Source: Microcaldota archaeon (GTDB lineage Archaea; Micrarchaeota; Micrarchaeia; Norongarragalinales; Norongarragalinaceae). Taken from it: a stretch of 64,000 nucleotides of DNA. Location: assembly GCA_016188965.1 (NCBI GenBank), contig JACPGT010000011.1, positions 1-64,000 of the forward strand, in the 5' to 3' direction. Under the pieces are notes generated by a model. The model was given only the letters and a program-made list of their open reading frames with translations, searched no databases and was not told where the DNA came from. The position numbers were made by a program, and so were the translations under genes. This document shows, piece after piece, positions 24,967 through 32,887 of the stretch (position 1 is the first letter of the stretch; the number at the start of each line of letters is the position of its first letter).

Positions 24967-25656
24967 TTACACGGGCGGCTTAGGGGAAGAAGCGGTTAAC
25001 GACGAATCATTACTTAATTTTAGATACCAATCGGAATCAATCCCTAGTTCCTTGAGAAGAGCCATCTGTTTTGGAATAATATAGTCCAAATCAATTTGAG
25101 ACCGTACGAAATCAGGCTTAACCATTTTAGATAAATTCTCATTTGAAGCGCTAATAAACTGACATTGAGTTCGAGTCTCAGCACAGCACTCAAACTCAAT
25201 GCAATTCATTATTCGTTCGTGTACTACCGTACTTCCACCGGCATTCATTCCCCTCAAAAGATGATCAACTAAACCCGAACCTTTAGGATACTGCAAAGCA
25301 AAAGGATTGGAAAAAACGTTGTACTTAGCAAAACCGGGGTAGAATTCAACGGTTTTGAAGTCGCCAAATCCAATCATTGCTGCAATTTCCATGACAACTT
25401 TGTAACGTTCTTCGAATTTCTTTAAATTGAACGCATCAGCAAGGCGTTTGGTAAATGTATACCCGAAAACCCAACCTTCAAAGTATAAGTCGTTTAAAGA
25501 TTCGGGACCATGACGAGTTGCGTCGTCATTCATTTGCTTCAGGGTCCGCATTGACAGAATCGCCATAGGCGAACCCAATAAATCTATTTCGCCTTGTTTG
25601 AATTGAAAATTGCCTGAAACTAAGAGTTTGGTCACAAACCCGTAAAGACCAATCAT
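24967..25656 (-). CDS. V4R-domain-like protein (4-vinyl reductase small-molecule-binding fold)
   Basis: A 229-residue protein. It shows the order expected of a V4R domain: an N-terminal strand pair FVTKLLVSGNFQFKQGEIDLLGSPMAILS, a middle YFEGWVFGYTFTKRLADAF, GFGDFKTVEFYPGFAKYNVFSNPFAL, and a late Cys-rich strand ECCAETRTQCQFISA. V4R domains bind hydrocarbons or other ligands and often serve as sensor parts of regulators. Here it is separate but lies six bases after a KaiC-like ATPase and 12 bases before a CPA2 antiporter. A sensor role in that operon is inferred. The gene is AT-rich. Confidence 0.65.
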   Translation of the reverse strand: MIGLYGFVTKLLVSGNFQFKQGEIDLLGSPMAILSMRTLKQMNDDATRHGPESLNDLYFEGWVFGYTFTKRLADAFNLKKFEERYKVVMEIAAMIGFGDFKTVEFYPGFAKYNVFSNPFALQYPKGSGLVDHLLRGMNAGGSTVVHERIMNCIEFECCAETRTQCQFISASNENLSKMVKPDFVRSQIDLDYIIPKQMALLKELGIDSDWYLKLSNDSSLTASSPKPPV

Positions 25657-25662
25657 GAAAAA

Positions 25663-26424
25663 TCACTTCATCATGATGGACATTCCTTCGGCGGTAATTA
25701 AAAAGCCATCCTTAGAAATTCCGAAGGGAAAAAAGCCCTTCTTTTGACTTGTCCACCGCATTTTCCTTATCTGGAGATTTCTAGAATTTTCTCCACCGAG
25801 ACCAAGATAGTACATGGAAATAATACCATCACACATGAATTCACTAATTCCATCACTGCTTAAGAGACTAGACTCATCAGGAACATCGGTGATAAGCAAA
25901 CTAGTCGTATTTTTCAAGTTTTTTAACGCACTGATAAAATAATGGATGAGCATCCTTCGGATTGACTCTTCGGAAATACTAGTAGTAGGTTGTTTCTGAG
26001 TGATGAGGCCAACTAAGCGGTCGGCATTACGTAGCATTGCGGGATAATTTTGTAAAGCAGTGAGTGAGTCAATTACTAAGCGAACTGAACCCGCGCCTTT
26101 GGGGATAATTTCTTTTATCAAATCGAAAATGTTCTGCTCGGCCAAGATATCTACGTGGCGTACTATCAACTTACCAGACTTTAGATGTTTTATTAAATCC
26201 CAAGAAAAACCGTCAACTTGGGATAAGATATCCGCTTCACTTTGTTCAAAGGAGAGGAATACGCCATATTCGCCAGCCTCACAACCGCGATAAAGAGTCT
26301 CGAGACAAAAAATAGTCTTCCCAGTACCAGGAGATCCTGAAATCAAAATTACCGAGCCCTTTGGTAAACCACCTTCGACTAGCTCATCGAAGCCAGGTAC
26401 GCCAGTAGGTATTCGCTCAACCAA
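25663..26424 (-). CDS. KaiC/RadA-like RecA-superfamily ATPase (second in operon)
   Basis: A 253-residue single-domain KaiC-like ATPase. The opening RIPTGVPGFDELVEGGLPKGS is the family signature. Walker A GSPGTGKT is at 30-37, FLSFEQSEADILSQ carries the catalytic Glu region, Walker B is LVIDSLTAL, and the end is LQIRKMRWTSQ. Such proteins act as signalling ATPases rather than recombinases. Five bases separate it from the upstream KaiC-like gene, and six from the V4R gene downstream. It is AT-rich throughout, in contrast with the upstream paralogue. Confidence 0.82.
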   Translation of the reverse strand: MVERIPTGVPGFDELVEGGLPKGSVILISGSPGTGKTIFCLETLYRGCEAGEYGVFLSFEQSEADILSQVDGFSWDLIKHLKSGKLIVRHVDILAEQNIFDLIKEIIPKGAGSVRLVIDSLTALQNYPAMLRNADRLVGLITQKQPTTSISEESIRRMLIHYFISALKNLKNTTSLLITDVPDESSLLSSDGISEFMCDGIISMYYLGLGGENSRNLQIRKMRWTSQKKGFFPFGISKDGFLITAEGMSIMMK

Positions 26425-26429
26425 TTCAA

Positions 26430-27182
26430 CTACCTGAACACATCTTCGACTTTCTTTACAACAAAGCCGTTTTCTGTGATTGCAGAAGGGTGGATGGCAC
26501 CGCTGTGGTTGGTTCCACGCATTTTTCTTATGTAAACAGTCCGGTCTGCTTTCGAACTAGTGCCAATAAGGCCAAACAAAAGTACACCATCCGCAATGTA
26601 CTCCTCTACTCCGTATTTTGAGAAAATCATTTGCCCTTGTCCGGTGGGTTGTTCGGGTAGTTCCGTGGTGATGATGGAGGTCATGCCGGATTTGCTTAAG
26701 ACTTGGCTTAGGCGGAGGATGATTTTGCGGATTTCGTGTTCGTCGTTGAGTTGGAAGCCGAGGGCGGGGATGGAGTCGATGACGAGGCGTTTGGCGCCGA
26801 TTCGGCGGGCGACGGTCAAGACTTCCGTCAGGACGCGGTTGATGTCCAACTGGGTGGGCTGTAAGGCGTTTTGTTCGGTGGAGGGAGTGCCGGCGCGGGC
26901 GGAGGCGCCGTCGATCATGGCAAATGAGTTGTGGGATTCGAGTTCTTGGAGGTTCCAGCCGAAGCGCAGCATGTCGGAGCGGATGTTTTCGGGGGCTTCG
27001 TCGAAGGTGACGAAGACGCCGGGCTCGTTGCACTGCGTAATGCCGTGGTACAAGTACTGCATGGAAAAAATGCTTTTGCCGGTGCCGCAGGCGCCTGCCA
27101 CCAAAATGGTGCGGTTTCGGGGGAAGCCGCCTTCAATCAGGTCGTCTAGGCCGTGGATGCCGGTGGTGGCGCGTTCTACCAT
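26430..27182 (-). CDS. KaiC/RadA-like ATPase (first in operon), mosaic in composition
   Basis: A 250-residue paralogue of the downstream ATPase. It opens RATTGIHGLDDLIEGGFPRN, with Walker A GACGTGKS (30-37), FVTFDEAPENIRSD, Walker B LVIDSIPAL and the ending VYIRKMRGTNHSGAIHP. It heads the four-gene operon KaiC-KaiC-V4R-antiporter. The 5' two thirds (27182 to about 26640) are very GC-rich, with G in excess on the plus strand, while the last 210 bases are much more AT-rich, like the following genes. A recombination joint inside the gene is possible. The function is unknown beyond ATP binding. Confidence 0.82.
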   Translation of the reverse strand: MVERATTGIHGLDDLIEGGFPRNRTILVAGACGTGKSIFSMQYLYHGITQCNEPGVFVTFDEAPENIRSDMLRFGWNLQELESHNSFAMIDGASARAGTPSTEQNALQPTQLDINRVLTEVLTVARRIGAKRLVIDSIPALGFQLNDEHEIRKIILRLSQVLSKSGMTSIITTELPEQPTGQGQMIFSKYGVEEYIADGVLLFGLIGTSSKADRTVYIRKMRGTNHSGAIHPSAITENGFVVKKVEDVFR

Positions 27183-27389
27183 ACGGCTTTTAGAACGCAG
27201 ACCGGTCGCTTAAAGGTTGTGGTGGCGTAACGGGGGAAGCTGCACAAAAAGCCGGTCGGCGGGGTGTGAAAAGAAAGGCAAACACATCCAGGCGGTCAAG
27301 AAAGAAGGCCGGAATAGACTCAACAAATTCGGAAATATTATATATTACTTTAAAGAAACAAGTGTTAATCAAAAGAAACAGGGGTAAGG

Positions 27390-27983
27390 ATGCGGTTTCA
27401 CAACGTTTGGGAAGAGCTGTTTTCCAGCAAGGAAAAAATCCGGCTTTACGGGTTATTCCTGCGATTTCCCGAAAAGGCATTCTCTGGTAGGGAAAGCGCG
27501 CGGATGGCGGAGATTTCGGCGCCGGGGGCGTGGCGGATTTTGAAGCTTTTTGAATCCCACGGCCTCATCACCCGGGTCAGGACAGGTAAGACTGATGCCT
27601 GGAAGCTCCAACCCGAACACGTGCTCGCACTGGTGCTACGTGACGCATTGCTTATTGAAAAAACATTGGTTCCGAAAATAGGCCAGTTCATCCAGGACCA
27701 GTGCCAGGGCGTTCAGATCGAAAAAATCACGTTGTTCGGGTCGGTCGCAAAAGGATTGGAGCGGCCGGACAGCGACATCGACGTCCTCATCGTAGTTGCT
27801 GCGGAAGAAGACAAGCAAAAAACCATCGGTTGTTTGGCCGACGCGGGTCTGAAGCCCTACGCGTTATTCGGCAACCGCCTGGCGCCCATCGTCCTGACCG
27901 GCGAGGAATACCGGAAAAAGAAGGAAACGGAATTCCATAAGAAGATCCAAAAAGAAGGCATAATTCTCTATGAACGAGGTTGA
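27390..27983 (+). CDS. Winged-helix/MNT nucleotidyltransferase (antitoxin of MNT-HEPN pair 1)
   Basis: A 197-residue protein. A winged helix (about 12-75; GRESARMAEISAPGAWRILKLF) is fused to a minimal nucleotidyltransferase domain with ITLFGSVAKGLERPDSDIDVLIVV (about 112-136), the GSxxxG...SDIDxLV catalytic pattern. MNT proteins of this kind neutralise HEPN toxins, in known cases by AMP transfer to the toxin. The extra winged helix suggests it also represses its own operon. TATA-like ATTATATATTA lies at about 27336-27346 and GGGGTAAGG precedes the ATG. The HEPN gene starts five bases after the stop. Confidence 0.85.
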   Translation: MRFHNVWEELFSSKEKIRLYGLFLRFPEKAFSGRESARMAEISAPGAWRILKLFESHGLITRVRTGKTDAWKLQPEHVLALVLRDALLIEKTLVPKIGQFIQDQCQGVQIEKITLFGSVAKGLERPDSDIDVLIVVAAEEDKQKTIGCLADAGLKPYALFGNRLAPIVLTGEEYRKKKETEFHKKIQKEGIILYERG

Positions 27984-27988
27984 ATCCG

Positions 27989-28390
27989 ATGCGTGAAACG
28001 CCGACCAGGCCCGTGGAGAAGCATAAGCACGCCGCGTTCCTCAACAAAGCCCACGAGTTTTACGATGAAATGAAGCATGCGGAGAGCGAACGGAATTGGT
28101 CCGCGGCTTCCTTGAACGGGATCCATTGCATGATTTCAACCGCTGACGCCTTATGCACGTATTATCTGGGCAAGCGTTCCGCTGGCTTCAAGCATGAAGA
28201 CGCGGCGTGGCTCGTTGGACAAACCGGGCTTCCCAACTGCACGGAAAAAGCCAAGCAGTTCCTGGACGTCATCCGGTTGAAGAATCTCGTAGAGTACGAA
28301 GCAGATGAGCCCACCGAAAATCAAGCACTGCAAATCGTAAAGCAAGTCACCCGTTTTTACGAATGGGCCGTACAGCAGATCAACCGGTAA
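27989..28390 (+). CDS. HEPN-domain toxin (MNT-HEPN pair 1)
   Basis: A 133-residue helical protein. The pattern KAHEFYDEMKHAESERNWSAAS...HCMISTADALCTYYLGKRSAGF, then LDVIRLKNLVEYEADEPTENQALQIVKQVTRFYEWA, is that of HEPN partners of MNT proteins. A possible R-x5-H (RSAGFKH) is present; HEPN ribonucleases use an R-x4-6-H active site, but whether this is it is not certain. ATG 27989 is preferred to TTG 27980, which overlaps the upstream stop. It forms an operon with the preceding MNT gene. Confidence 0.78.
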   Translation: MRETPTRPVEKHKHAAFLNKAHEFYDEMKHAESERNWSAASLNGIHCMISTADALCTYYLGKRSAGFKHEDAAWLVGQTGLPNCTEKAKQFLDVIRLKNLVEYEADEPTENQALQIVKQVTRFYEWAVQQINR

Positions 28391-28479
28391 CGGATTTCAA
28401 ATCAAACCATTACGCCCTTTGCACCCAAGCGAACCGAGGGTTTGCCGTGGTTTGGAAAGCAGCGTTGGAAAAACGAGGG

Positions 28480-28902
28480 CTAGATTCCGAGCCGTGCGCG
28501 GGCGGTTTTGGTCGTCAGGATGGGTATTCCTTCGAAGGAGCGGAGTTTGAGCAGATGCTCGTCGCCCGAGATGATGTAGTCGGCGTTGGCGGCTTGGGCG
28601 CATTCCAGCACGCGGTTGTCCGAAGGGTCTTGTTGGATGAGGTCCACGGTTTGGCGGGGGTGGACGAATACGGCCATGGATTCAAGTTTTTCAGCATAAT
28701 GAGCTGGATCCGAAACGAATGGCCGCAGTTTCTCATAGGACAGCACGCGGACGAATTCGGAAAGCAAAGCAGGTGAGCAAAAAAGGACGGCGTTTCGTTC
28801 CAGTACGGCGGATAGGAGTCGGTATTCGTTTCCGCGCCAAAGAAAGCCGGAGACCAAGGTATTGGTGTCGCAGACGATTTTGGAAGTCGAAATGCCAATC
28901 AC
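28480..28902 (-). CDS. PIN-domain toxin (VapC-like)
   Basis: A 140-residue PIN ribonuclease of the PIN_3/COG1569 type. Acidic active-site residues are seen in VCDTNTLVSGFLW (Asp12), ALLSEFVRVL (Glu) and DPSDNRVLECAQAANADYIISGDEHLL (two Asp). VapC-type toxins cut tRNA or other RNA. The ATG overlaps the stop of the AbrB-like antitoxin gene by four bases, so this is a coupled VapBC pair. The MNT-HEPN pair is convergent, 90 bases away. Confidence 0.88.
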   Translation of the reverse strand: MIGISTSKIVCDTNTLVSGFLWRGNEYRLLSAVLERNAVLFCSPALLSEFVRVLSYEKLRPFVSDPAHYAEKLESMAVFVHPRQTVDLIQQDPSDNRVLECAQAANADYIISGDEHLLKLRSFEGIPILTTKTARARLGI

Positions 28903-29183
28903 CCGCGCCTTGTCTTTTCTATCGCTTCCTGGACTAGACGGTGGAGGTCGTCTTCGTTTACGAAGCCGGCGGCGCGGAGCTTGCGCTCGCCTTGTTCGAC
29001 CAGTTTTTCAAGCTCGTTCTGGGAGAATTTAGGCAACTGGATTTTCTTGAGCACGATGGTGTCGCCGCGGCCGTACACGATGAATTCCGTGCCGGCGTGC
29101 GCCTCGACGGCTTCGCGTACGGCGCGGGGTACGACGACTTGGCCTTTGGACGACATGGTGACGACGTTTGCGGTGCCGGACAT
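28899..29183 (-). CDS. AbrB/MazE-type antitoxin (VapB-like)
   Basis: A 94-residue antitoxin. The swapped-hairpin DNA-binding domain is at residues 1-50: VVTMSSKGQVVVPRAVREAV, GTEFIVYGRGDTIVLKK. The toxin-binding tail follows (FSQNELEKLVEQGERKLRAAGF...LVQEAIEKTRRG). ATG 29183 is chosen because GGGTGG lies just upstream; the frame continues to 29270 but passes through the promoter. A perfect palindrome (29199-29217) overlaps the expected promoter. Confidence 0.87.
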   Translation of the reverse strand: MSGTANVVTMSSKGQVVVPRAVREAVEAHAGTEFIVYGRGDTIVLKKIQLPKFSQNELEKLVEQGERKLRAAGFVNEDDLHRLVQEAIEKTRRG

Positions 29184-29198
29184 TGAACCACCCGATAA

Positions 29199-29217
29199 AA
29201 GTAAGACGGACTTACTT
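29199..29217. promoter_or_regulatory. Operator palindrome of the vapBC operon
   Basis: AAGTAAG-ACGGA-CTTACTT is a perfect 7-bp inverted repeat starting 16 bases upstream of the vapB ATG, with an AT-rich ATTATTAA element next to it. The position and perfection suggest the binding site of the AbrB-like antitoxin. Confidence 0.65.
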
Positions 29218-29543
29218 AATAATGGCGGATGGTTCGGAGAAGAAAGTCGAAGCGAATCGTTCGAGTCCATTGGTTCAACCGAGTTTGTGCGAAGCGGCGC
29301 CGTTGGCCTTCAGAACCGAGCTTTTCCGGGTTTTTTCAAGGAGGAAGGCAAAAACGCTCCTGAAAACGAGGCCCGGATCAGCTTTCGGCGGGGCCGAAGA
29401 CCGCAAAGCGCCGCTTCGGTAAAGGCGGTCGCAAAAGCAGGTTTTAGGCGTTAGGTAGAGAAAAGTTCAACCGGAACCGCAGAAAACGGAATGGGGGAAA
29501 ACCGAGCCAAAGTGCTTTAAGGCGGTTTTGCGTGGTCTTGCTC
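29218..29543. other. Divergent intergenic region, no gene seen
   Basis: About 325 bases between the vapBC promoter and the HAD phosphatase. Short open frames here have no family features. The right end holds a TATA-like GCTTTAAGG (29513-29521), which is about 27 bases before the HAD gene ATG. GACCGC near 29399 and GGCGGTC near 29425 can pair around an internal stem, but the pairing is imperfect. No tRNA or known RNA was recognised. Confidence 0.4.
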
Positions 29544-30233
29544 ATGAAGGCCGCTTTTTTTGATTTGACGGGGACTTTGCTGAAGGAGTCGTCGATTCCG
29601 CAGTATATCCGTTTCTTGGCGAAAGCCGGGTTCTTGGACCGCAAGACACTGGGCCATTTGGAGAAGATCCATGAAGAGCACAAGAAGCACCACTTGACCG
29701 AGTTGCAGAACTCGCAAAAGATCCTGCGGGAGTTGGCGCATGCGCTTCAGGGGGAGTCTAAACGGAAGTTTGACGAGGCGAATCGGCGGTTCATGAAGGA
29801 AGAGAAGATGCCGTTGTATCCGTACACGCAGAAGCTGTTGTCCGAGATGAAGGCGAAAGGATACACATTGGTGGCGGTTTCCGGCGCGTTCGAGGACGTC
29901 GTCAAGCCGGCCGCAGGCGTTTTGGGCTTAGATTCGGCGTTCGGCAGCCGCCTAGAAGTCCAAAACGGCAAGTTTACCGGTCGCTTGGCGTTGGATTTGA
30001 CGCAGCCGCACCAAAAGCGCAAAATCGTGGAAGCGTACGCCCATGCCCGAAACGGCGTGTTGAAGCAGTGTTGGGCGTTCGGGGATATGGTGCTGGACGA
30101 AGAGATGTTCCGCGCCGTGGGCCACCCGGTTGCCTTGAATGCCGGGCCGGCGTTGAAGCGCGAATGCAGGCAGAACGGCTGGCCGAGCGTGAAAGAAATC
30201 CAAGTAGTCAAGTGGGTTGACAAAACCGCATAA
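29544..30233 (+). CDS. HAD-superfamily phosphatase-like protein (phosphoserine phosphatase-like)
   Basis: A 229-residue HAD hydrolase of the PSP-like subfamily. Motif I is FFDLTGTLL, with nucleophile Asp7; motif II is LVAVSGAF; motif III Lys lies in HQKRKIVEAY; motif IV is AFGDMVLDEEMF. The helical cap is at about 17-85. In ordinary HAD phosphatases the residue two after the nucleophile is Asp (DxDxT). Here it is Thr (DLTGT), as in P-type ATPases, so activity may be reduced or different. ATG 29544 fits a leaderless transcript. It lies between two toxin-antitoxin loci with no evident link to them. Confidence 0.8.
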   Translation: MKAAFFDLTGTLLKESSIPQYIRFLAKAGFLDRKTLGHLEKIHEEHKKHHLTELQNSQKILRELAHALQGESKRKFDEANRRFMKEEKMPLYPYTQKLLSEMKAKGYTLVAVSGAFEDVVKPAAGVLGLDSAFGSRLEVQNGKFTGRLALDLTQPHQKRKIVEAYAHARNGVLKQCWAFGDMVLDEEMFRAVGHPVALNAGPALKRECRQNGWPSVKEIQVVKWVDKTA

Positions 30234-30304
30234 ACCGAATTGGAAGTGGCGCTGCAACGCAATTTTTCAAGTCATGGATCGTACAAACCAACATTATTTA
30301 AAAG

Positions 30305-30320
30305 TGAATAGCTCTATTCA
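30305..30320. promoter_or_regulatory. Operator palindrome of MNT-HEPN pair 2
   Basis: TGAATAG-CT-CTATTCA is a perfect 7-bp inverted repeat directly after the TATA-like ATTATTTAAAAG (30292-30303). The TTG start of the winged-helix/MNT gene is at 30341. The likely ligand is the winged helix of that protein. Confidence 0.6.
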
Positions 30321-30340
30321 TTTCAGGTTAAGGTGTTTGT

Positions 30341-30874
30341 TTGGATGCCGTGCAGTTGGTGAAGTACAAGGGGTCCAAAGCGTTGTTGGAGACGCTCGTG
30401 GCGTTCCCGGAGCGATTGTTCACGATCAGCGAGTTGGCGAAAGTCGCCAAAGTGCCTTTTTCGTCTGCGTGGCGGTTGGTCAAAAAGTGGGAGCCGGCGG
30501 GAATCATCCAAACGGGCCGCATTGGAGGCAGCGTCACGGTGAAGCTGAAAAAGTCGGAGTACGCGGACCGGGTCATCGAATTGATGCGCTTGAGCGTCAG
30601 CCCGCAGGGTTTCACGGTGGAACGGTTGGAAGAGGCCTTGAGAAAGACGCCGGGTTTGAAGGAAGCGTTCTTGTTCGGCAGCGTGGCGAAAGGGCAGGAA
30701 AAGTTGGATAGCGACATTGATTTGGCTGTGTGGGCGGATGGCCGTTTTGACGCCGACGCATTGGTGTTTCAAATAGCGGAAAAATTTGGTACAAAAGTAG
30801 TGCCATTGGTTTTCGCAAAAAAGAGCGAAATAGACGCGTTTCTGGAAGGCAAGGAGCACGTGAGAATCGCATGA
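30341..30874 (+). CDS. Winged-helix/MNT nucleotidyltransferase (antitoxin of pair 2)
   Basis: A 177-residue protein with the same architecture as 27390-27983: winged helix (FTISELAKVAKVPFSSAWRLVKKW) then the MNT motif EAFLFGSVAKGQEKLDSDIDLAVWA. The start is TTG, supported by AAGGTG five bases upstream. The 3' end overlaps the HEPN gene by four bases (ATGA). It probably masks and modifies the HEPN toxin and represses its own promoter. Confidence 0.83.
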   Translation: MDAVQLVKYKGSKALLETLVAFPERLFTISELAKVAKVPFSSAWRLVKKWEPAGIIQTGRIGGSVTVKLKKSEYADRVIELMRLSVSPQGFTVERLEEALRKTPGLKEAFLFGSVAKGQEKLDSDIDLAVWADGRFDADALVFQIAEKFGTKVVPLVFAKKSEIDAFLEGKEHVRIA

Positions 30875-31266
30875 CGGACAACCCGCAAAAGGCGTTGAAG
30901 GAAGCGGAAGCATGGGTCGCATCGACCAAGCATACGTTGGTGGAAGCACATAGCGACGAGGCGTTAACGGCAGTGGCGTGCGCGCAGGCGATTCACGGAA
31001 TCATCCGGGCCAACGACGCGCTGATGCTTCATTTTTTCAAGGTGAAGCCCACGCGGCACGATGACGCACCGATGGGTTTTGCCAAACTGGTCCGAGAGAA
31101 TAAGATTCTGAAGGAAGACGAACGCTTCAAAAACCTCGTATCACGCGCGATGCGGGAAAAAAGCGGGGCCGACTACGGCAAGCAGACGTTTTCGCATGAA
31201 GACGGAAAATGGTACGTTGAAAAATCGGAAGAATTCATCGCGGCATTAAGACGATACGTGCGATAA
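30871..31266 (+). CDS. HEPN-domain toxin (pair 2)
   Basis: A 131-residue helical HEPN protein. The pattern is AEAWVASTKHTLVEAHSDEALTAVACAQAIHGIIRANDALMLHFFKVKPTRHDDAP, then LVSRAMREKSGADYGKQTFSHEDGKWYVEKSEEFIAALRRYV; the R-x-K-x-x-ADY stretch is typical of HEPN partners of MNT. It is translationally coupled to the MNT gene. It is not close in sequence to the HEPN of pair 1, so the two loci are not a recent duplicate. Confidence 0.78.
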   Translation: MTDNPQKALKEAEAWVASTKHTLVEAHSDEALTAVACAQAIHGIIRANDALMLHFFKVKPTRHDDAPMGFAKLVRENKILKEDERFKNLVSRAMREKSGADYGKQTFSHEDGKWYVEKSEEFIAALRRYVR

Positions 31267-31279
31267 GTGTTCCAGAAGT

Positions 31280-31801
31280 TCAGCGTTTTTTCTTGCGTTT
31301 TTTTGAATGAGCGGCAGCGTGGGTTTTGGCCGGTCCGGCAGTGTGTTTCCACACGTGTTCGGCCACTACGTACCCTCCATCAAACAGCAACACCGCGATT
31401 AGTGGCGTTGAGGAGTGGGTCAGGACGCTGATGAGAGCGGCGGCAGCCGGAAGGAAAGGACGCGGGTAGGGTAGTTTCAAGTCGATTTTTTCGTCGGCCA
31501 AGGCGGCGGCAAAGGCAATGAAGGCCAACGGCAGGGCAATCGTCGGGAAGCCGAAAGCAAAGTCACCGAGGATGAAGCCGGCAAAGCCGAGGGCGTGGGT
31601 TTTCGAGTCGATTTTTCCGGCTGCCAGGTTGGCCAATACGGATGGCAGGAAAACCGTGGCGACCAGGGGGTCAAGCGAAGCAGCGACAGCGAGGGCGACG
31701 CCGTAGGTAACGCCGGCGGCCAGGCCGAGGGGCGTCTTGATTTCGTCGGCCGTCTTGGTCAGAAAACCGGAGAAAGCGGAGAGCAAGAAGGCCAGGACCA
31801 T
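31280..31801 (-). CDS. Archaeal multi-pass membrane protein, unknown function
   Basis: A 173-residue protein with about five hydrophobic segments and a Lys-rich tail (KTHAAAHSKKRKKKR). The features FLTKTADEIKTPLGLAAGVTYG, a middle AAGKIDSKTHALGFAGFILG and a later DEKIDLKLPYPRPF recall a set of uncharacterised archaeal integral membrane proteins with KxxDE and GKID motifs. No transport or enzyme motif was recognised. It is probably co-directional with prs, 144 bases downstream of it. Confidence 0.6.
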   Translation of the reverse strand: MVLAFLLSAFSGFLTKTADEIKTPLGLAAGVTYGVALAVAASLDPLVATVFLPSVLANLAAGKIDSKTHALGFAGFILGDFAFGFPTIALPLAFIAFAAALADEKIDLKLPYPRPFLPAAAALISVLTHSSTPLIAVLLFDGGYVVAEHVWKHTAGPAKTHAAAHSKKRKKKR

Positions 31802-31945
31802 GGAATCAAGTCACTTCGAAGGAAAATGGACGGGCAGGCGCGGGAAAGAAAAAAATGGGAAAAGGCAAATTGCAGCGAAGCAGGTTACTTTCTTTTTCCG
31901 GTGCAAAACGCGACATCCTCGTCTGGTTAACGCCGTTTTCCGGAT

Positions 31946-32887
31946 TCAATCCACGAAGGGTGAGATGGATTCGGTGGTTTGGATGGCGTGGATGACTTTG
32001 GCCAAGACCGGCGCGATGGGGCAGATGAGGATCTTCTTGCTCTTGGGGACAGGGATGGTGTCGGTCACGACGAGGCGCTCCAGAGCAGGAGATTTTTCGA
32101 TGCGTTCCGTCGCGTTGGCGGAGAGCACGGCGTGCGCGGCGTAAGCGTAGACGCTTTTCGCGCCGGCATCCTTGAGGGCTTGCGCGCCGTTGAGAAGCGA
32201 GCCACCTGTGTCGACCATGTCGTCGATCATGAGGCACGTTTTTCCGGCCACATCGCCGACGACGTGCGTCACTTGCACTTCGCCGGGTTTTGGGCGGCGT
32301 TTGTGGATGATAGCCAATGGCGCGTTGAGACGGGCGGCAAAGTCGTAGGCGCGTTTGACTCCTCCAGCGTCCGGTGAAACGACGACGAGGTCTTTGGAGT
32401 CCAGTTGAAGGTTTTTTTCGAGGAATTCCGACGCAATGCGCGTGGTGTTCAAATTGTCAAAGGGTATGCCGAAGAAGCCTTGGGCTTTGACGGAGTGGAT
32501 GTCGATGGTAACGACGTTGGTCACGCCGACGGCTTGCAGCAAGTCGGCCACGACGCGGGCCGAGACGGGCTCGCGAGGGGCCATCTGGTAGTCTTGGCGG
32601 GAATAACCGAAGTAGGGGATGACGGCGACGATTTTTTCGGCGGACGAGCGGCGCATGGCGTCGGCCATGAACAGCAATTCCATCAACGAATCGTTGACGG
32701 GCGCGCAGGTGGATTGGATGATGAAGACGGTCTTGCCGCGGACGGTGTGTTGGATCTGCACGCGGGTCTCGCCGTCGTTGAAGCGCGTCACGTTGGCCGG
32801 AAGGATGGGGGCTTTGAGGAGTTTGGAGACGGATTCGGCTAGGGGGCGGTTGGCGTTACCCGTGAAGAGCAGTGGTTTTTCGACCAT
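31946..32887 (-). CDS. prs: Ribose-phosphate pyrophosphokinase (PRPP synthetase)
   Basis: A 313-residue enzyme that makes PRPP for nucleotide, histidine and tryptophan synthesis. Motifs: FNDGETRVQI, PYFGYSRQDYQMAPREPVSA (ATP-binding RQD), DIHSVKAQGFF, VVSPDAGGVKRA, KRRPKPGEV (flexible loop) and the PRPP loop LMIDDMVDTGGSL. The frame opens with ATG 32911, but that codon abuts the TATA-like CCTTTTAAAT. ATG 32887 is about 25 bases further on and begins VEKPLLFTG, as in relatives, so a leaderless start there is preferred. Confidence 0.95.
   Translation of the reverse strand: MVEKPLLFTGNANRPLAESVSKLLKAPILPANVTRFNDGETRVQIQHTVRGKTVFIIQSTCAPVNDSLMELLFMADAMRRSSAEKIVAVIPYFGYSRQDYQMAPREPVSARVVADLLQAVGVTNVVTIDIHSVKAQGFFGIPFDNLNTTRIASEFLEKNLQLDSKDLVVVSPDAGGVKRAYDFAARLNAPLAIIHKRRPKPGEVQVTHVVGDVAGKTCLMIDDMVDTGGSLLNGAQALKDAGAKSVYAYAAHAVLSANATERIEKSPALERLVVTDTIPVPKSKKILICPIAPVLAKVIHAIQTTESISPFVD

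Noticed and set aside
29399..29431. GC-rich pairing region as an RNA gene such as RNase P RNA
   Set aside because: The stem is imperfect and none of the conserved core elements of RNase P RNA were recognised.
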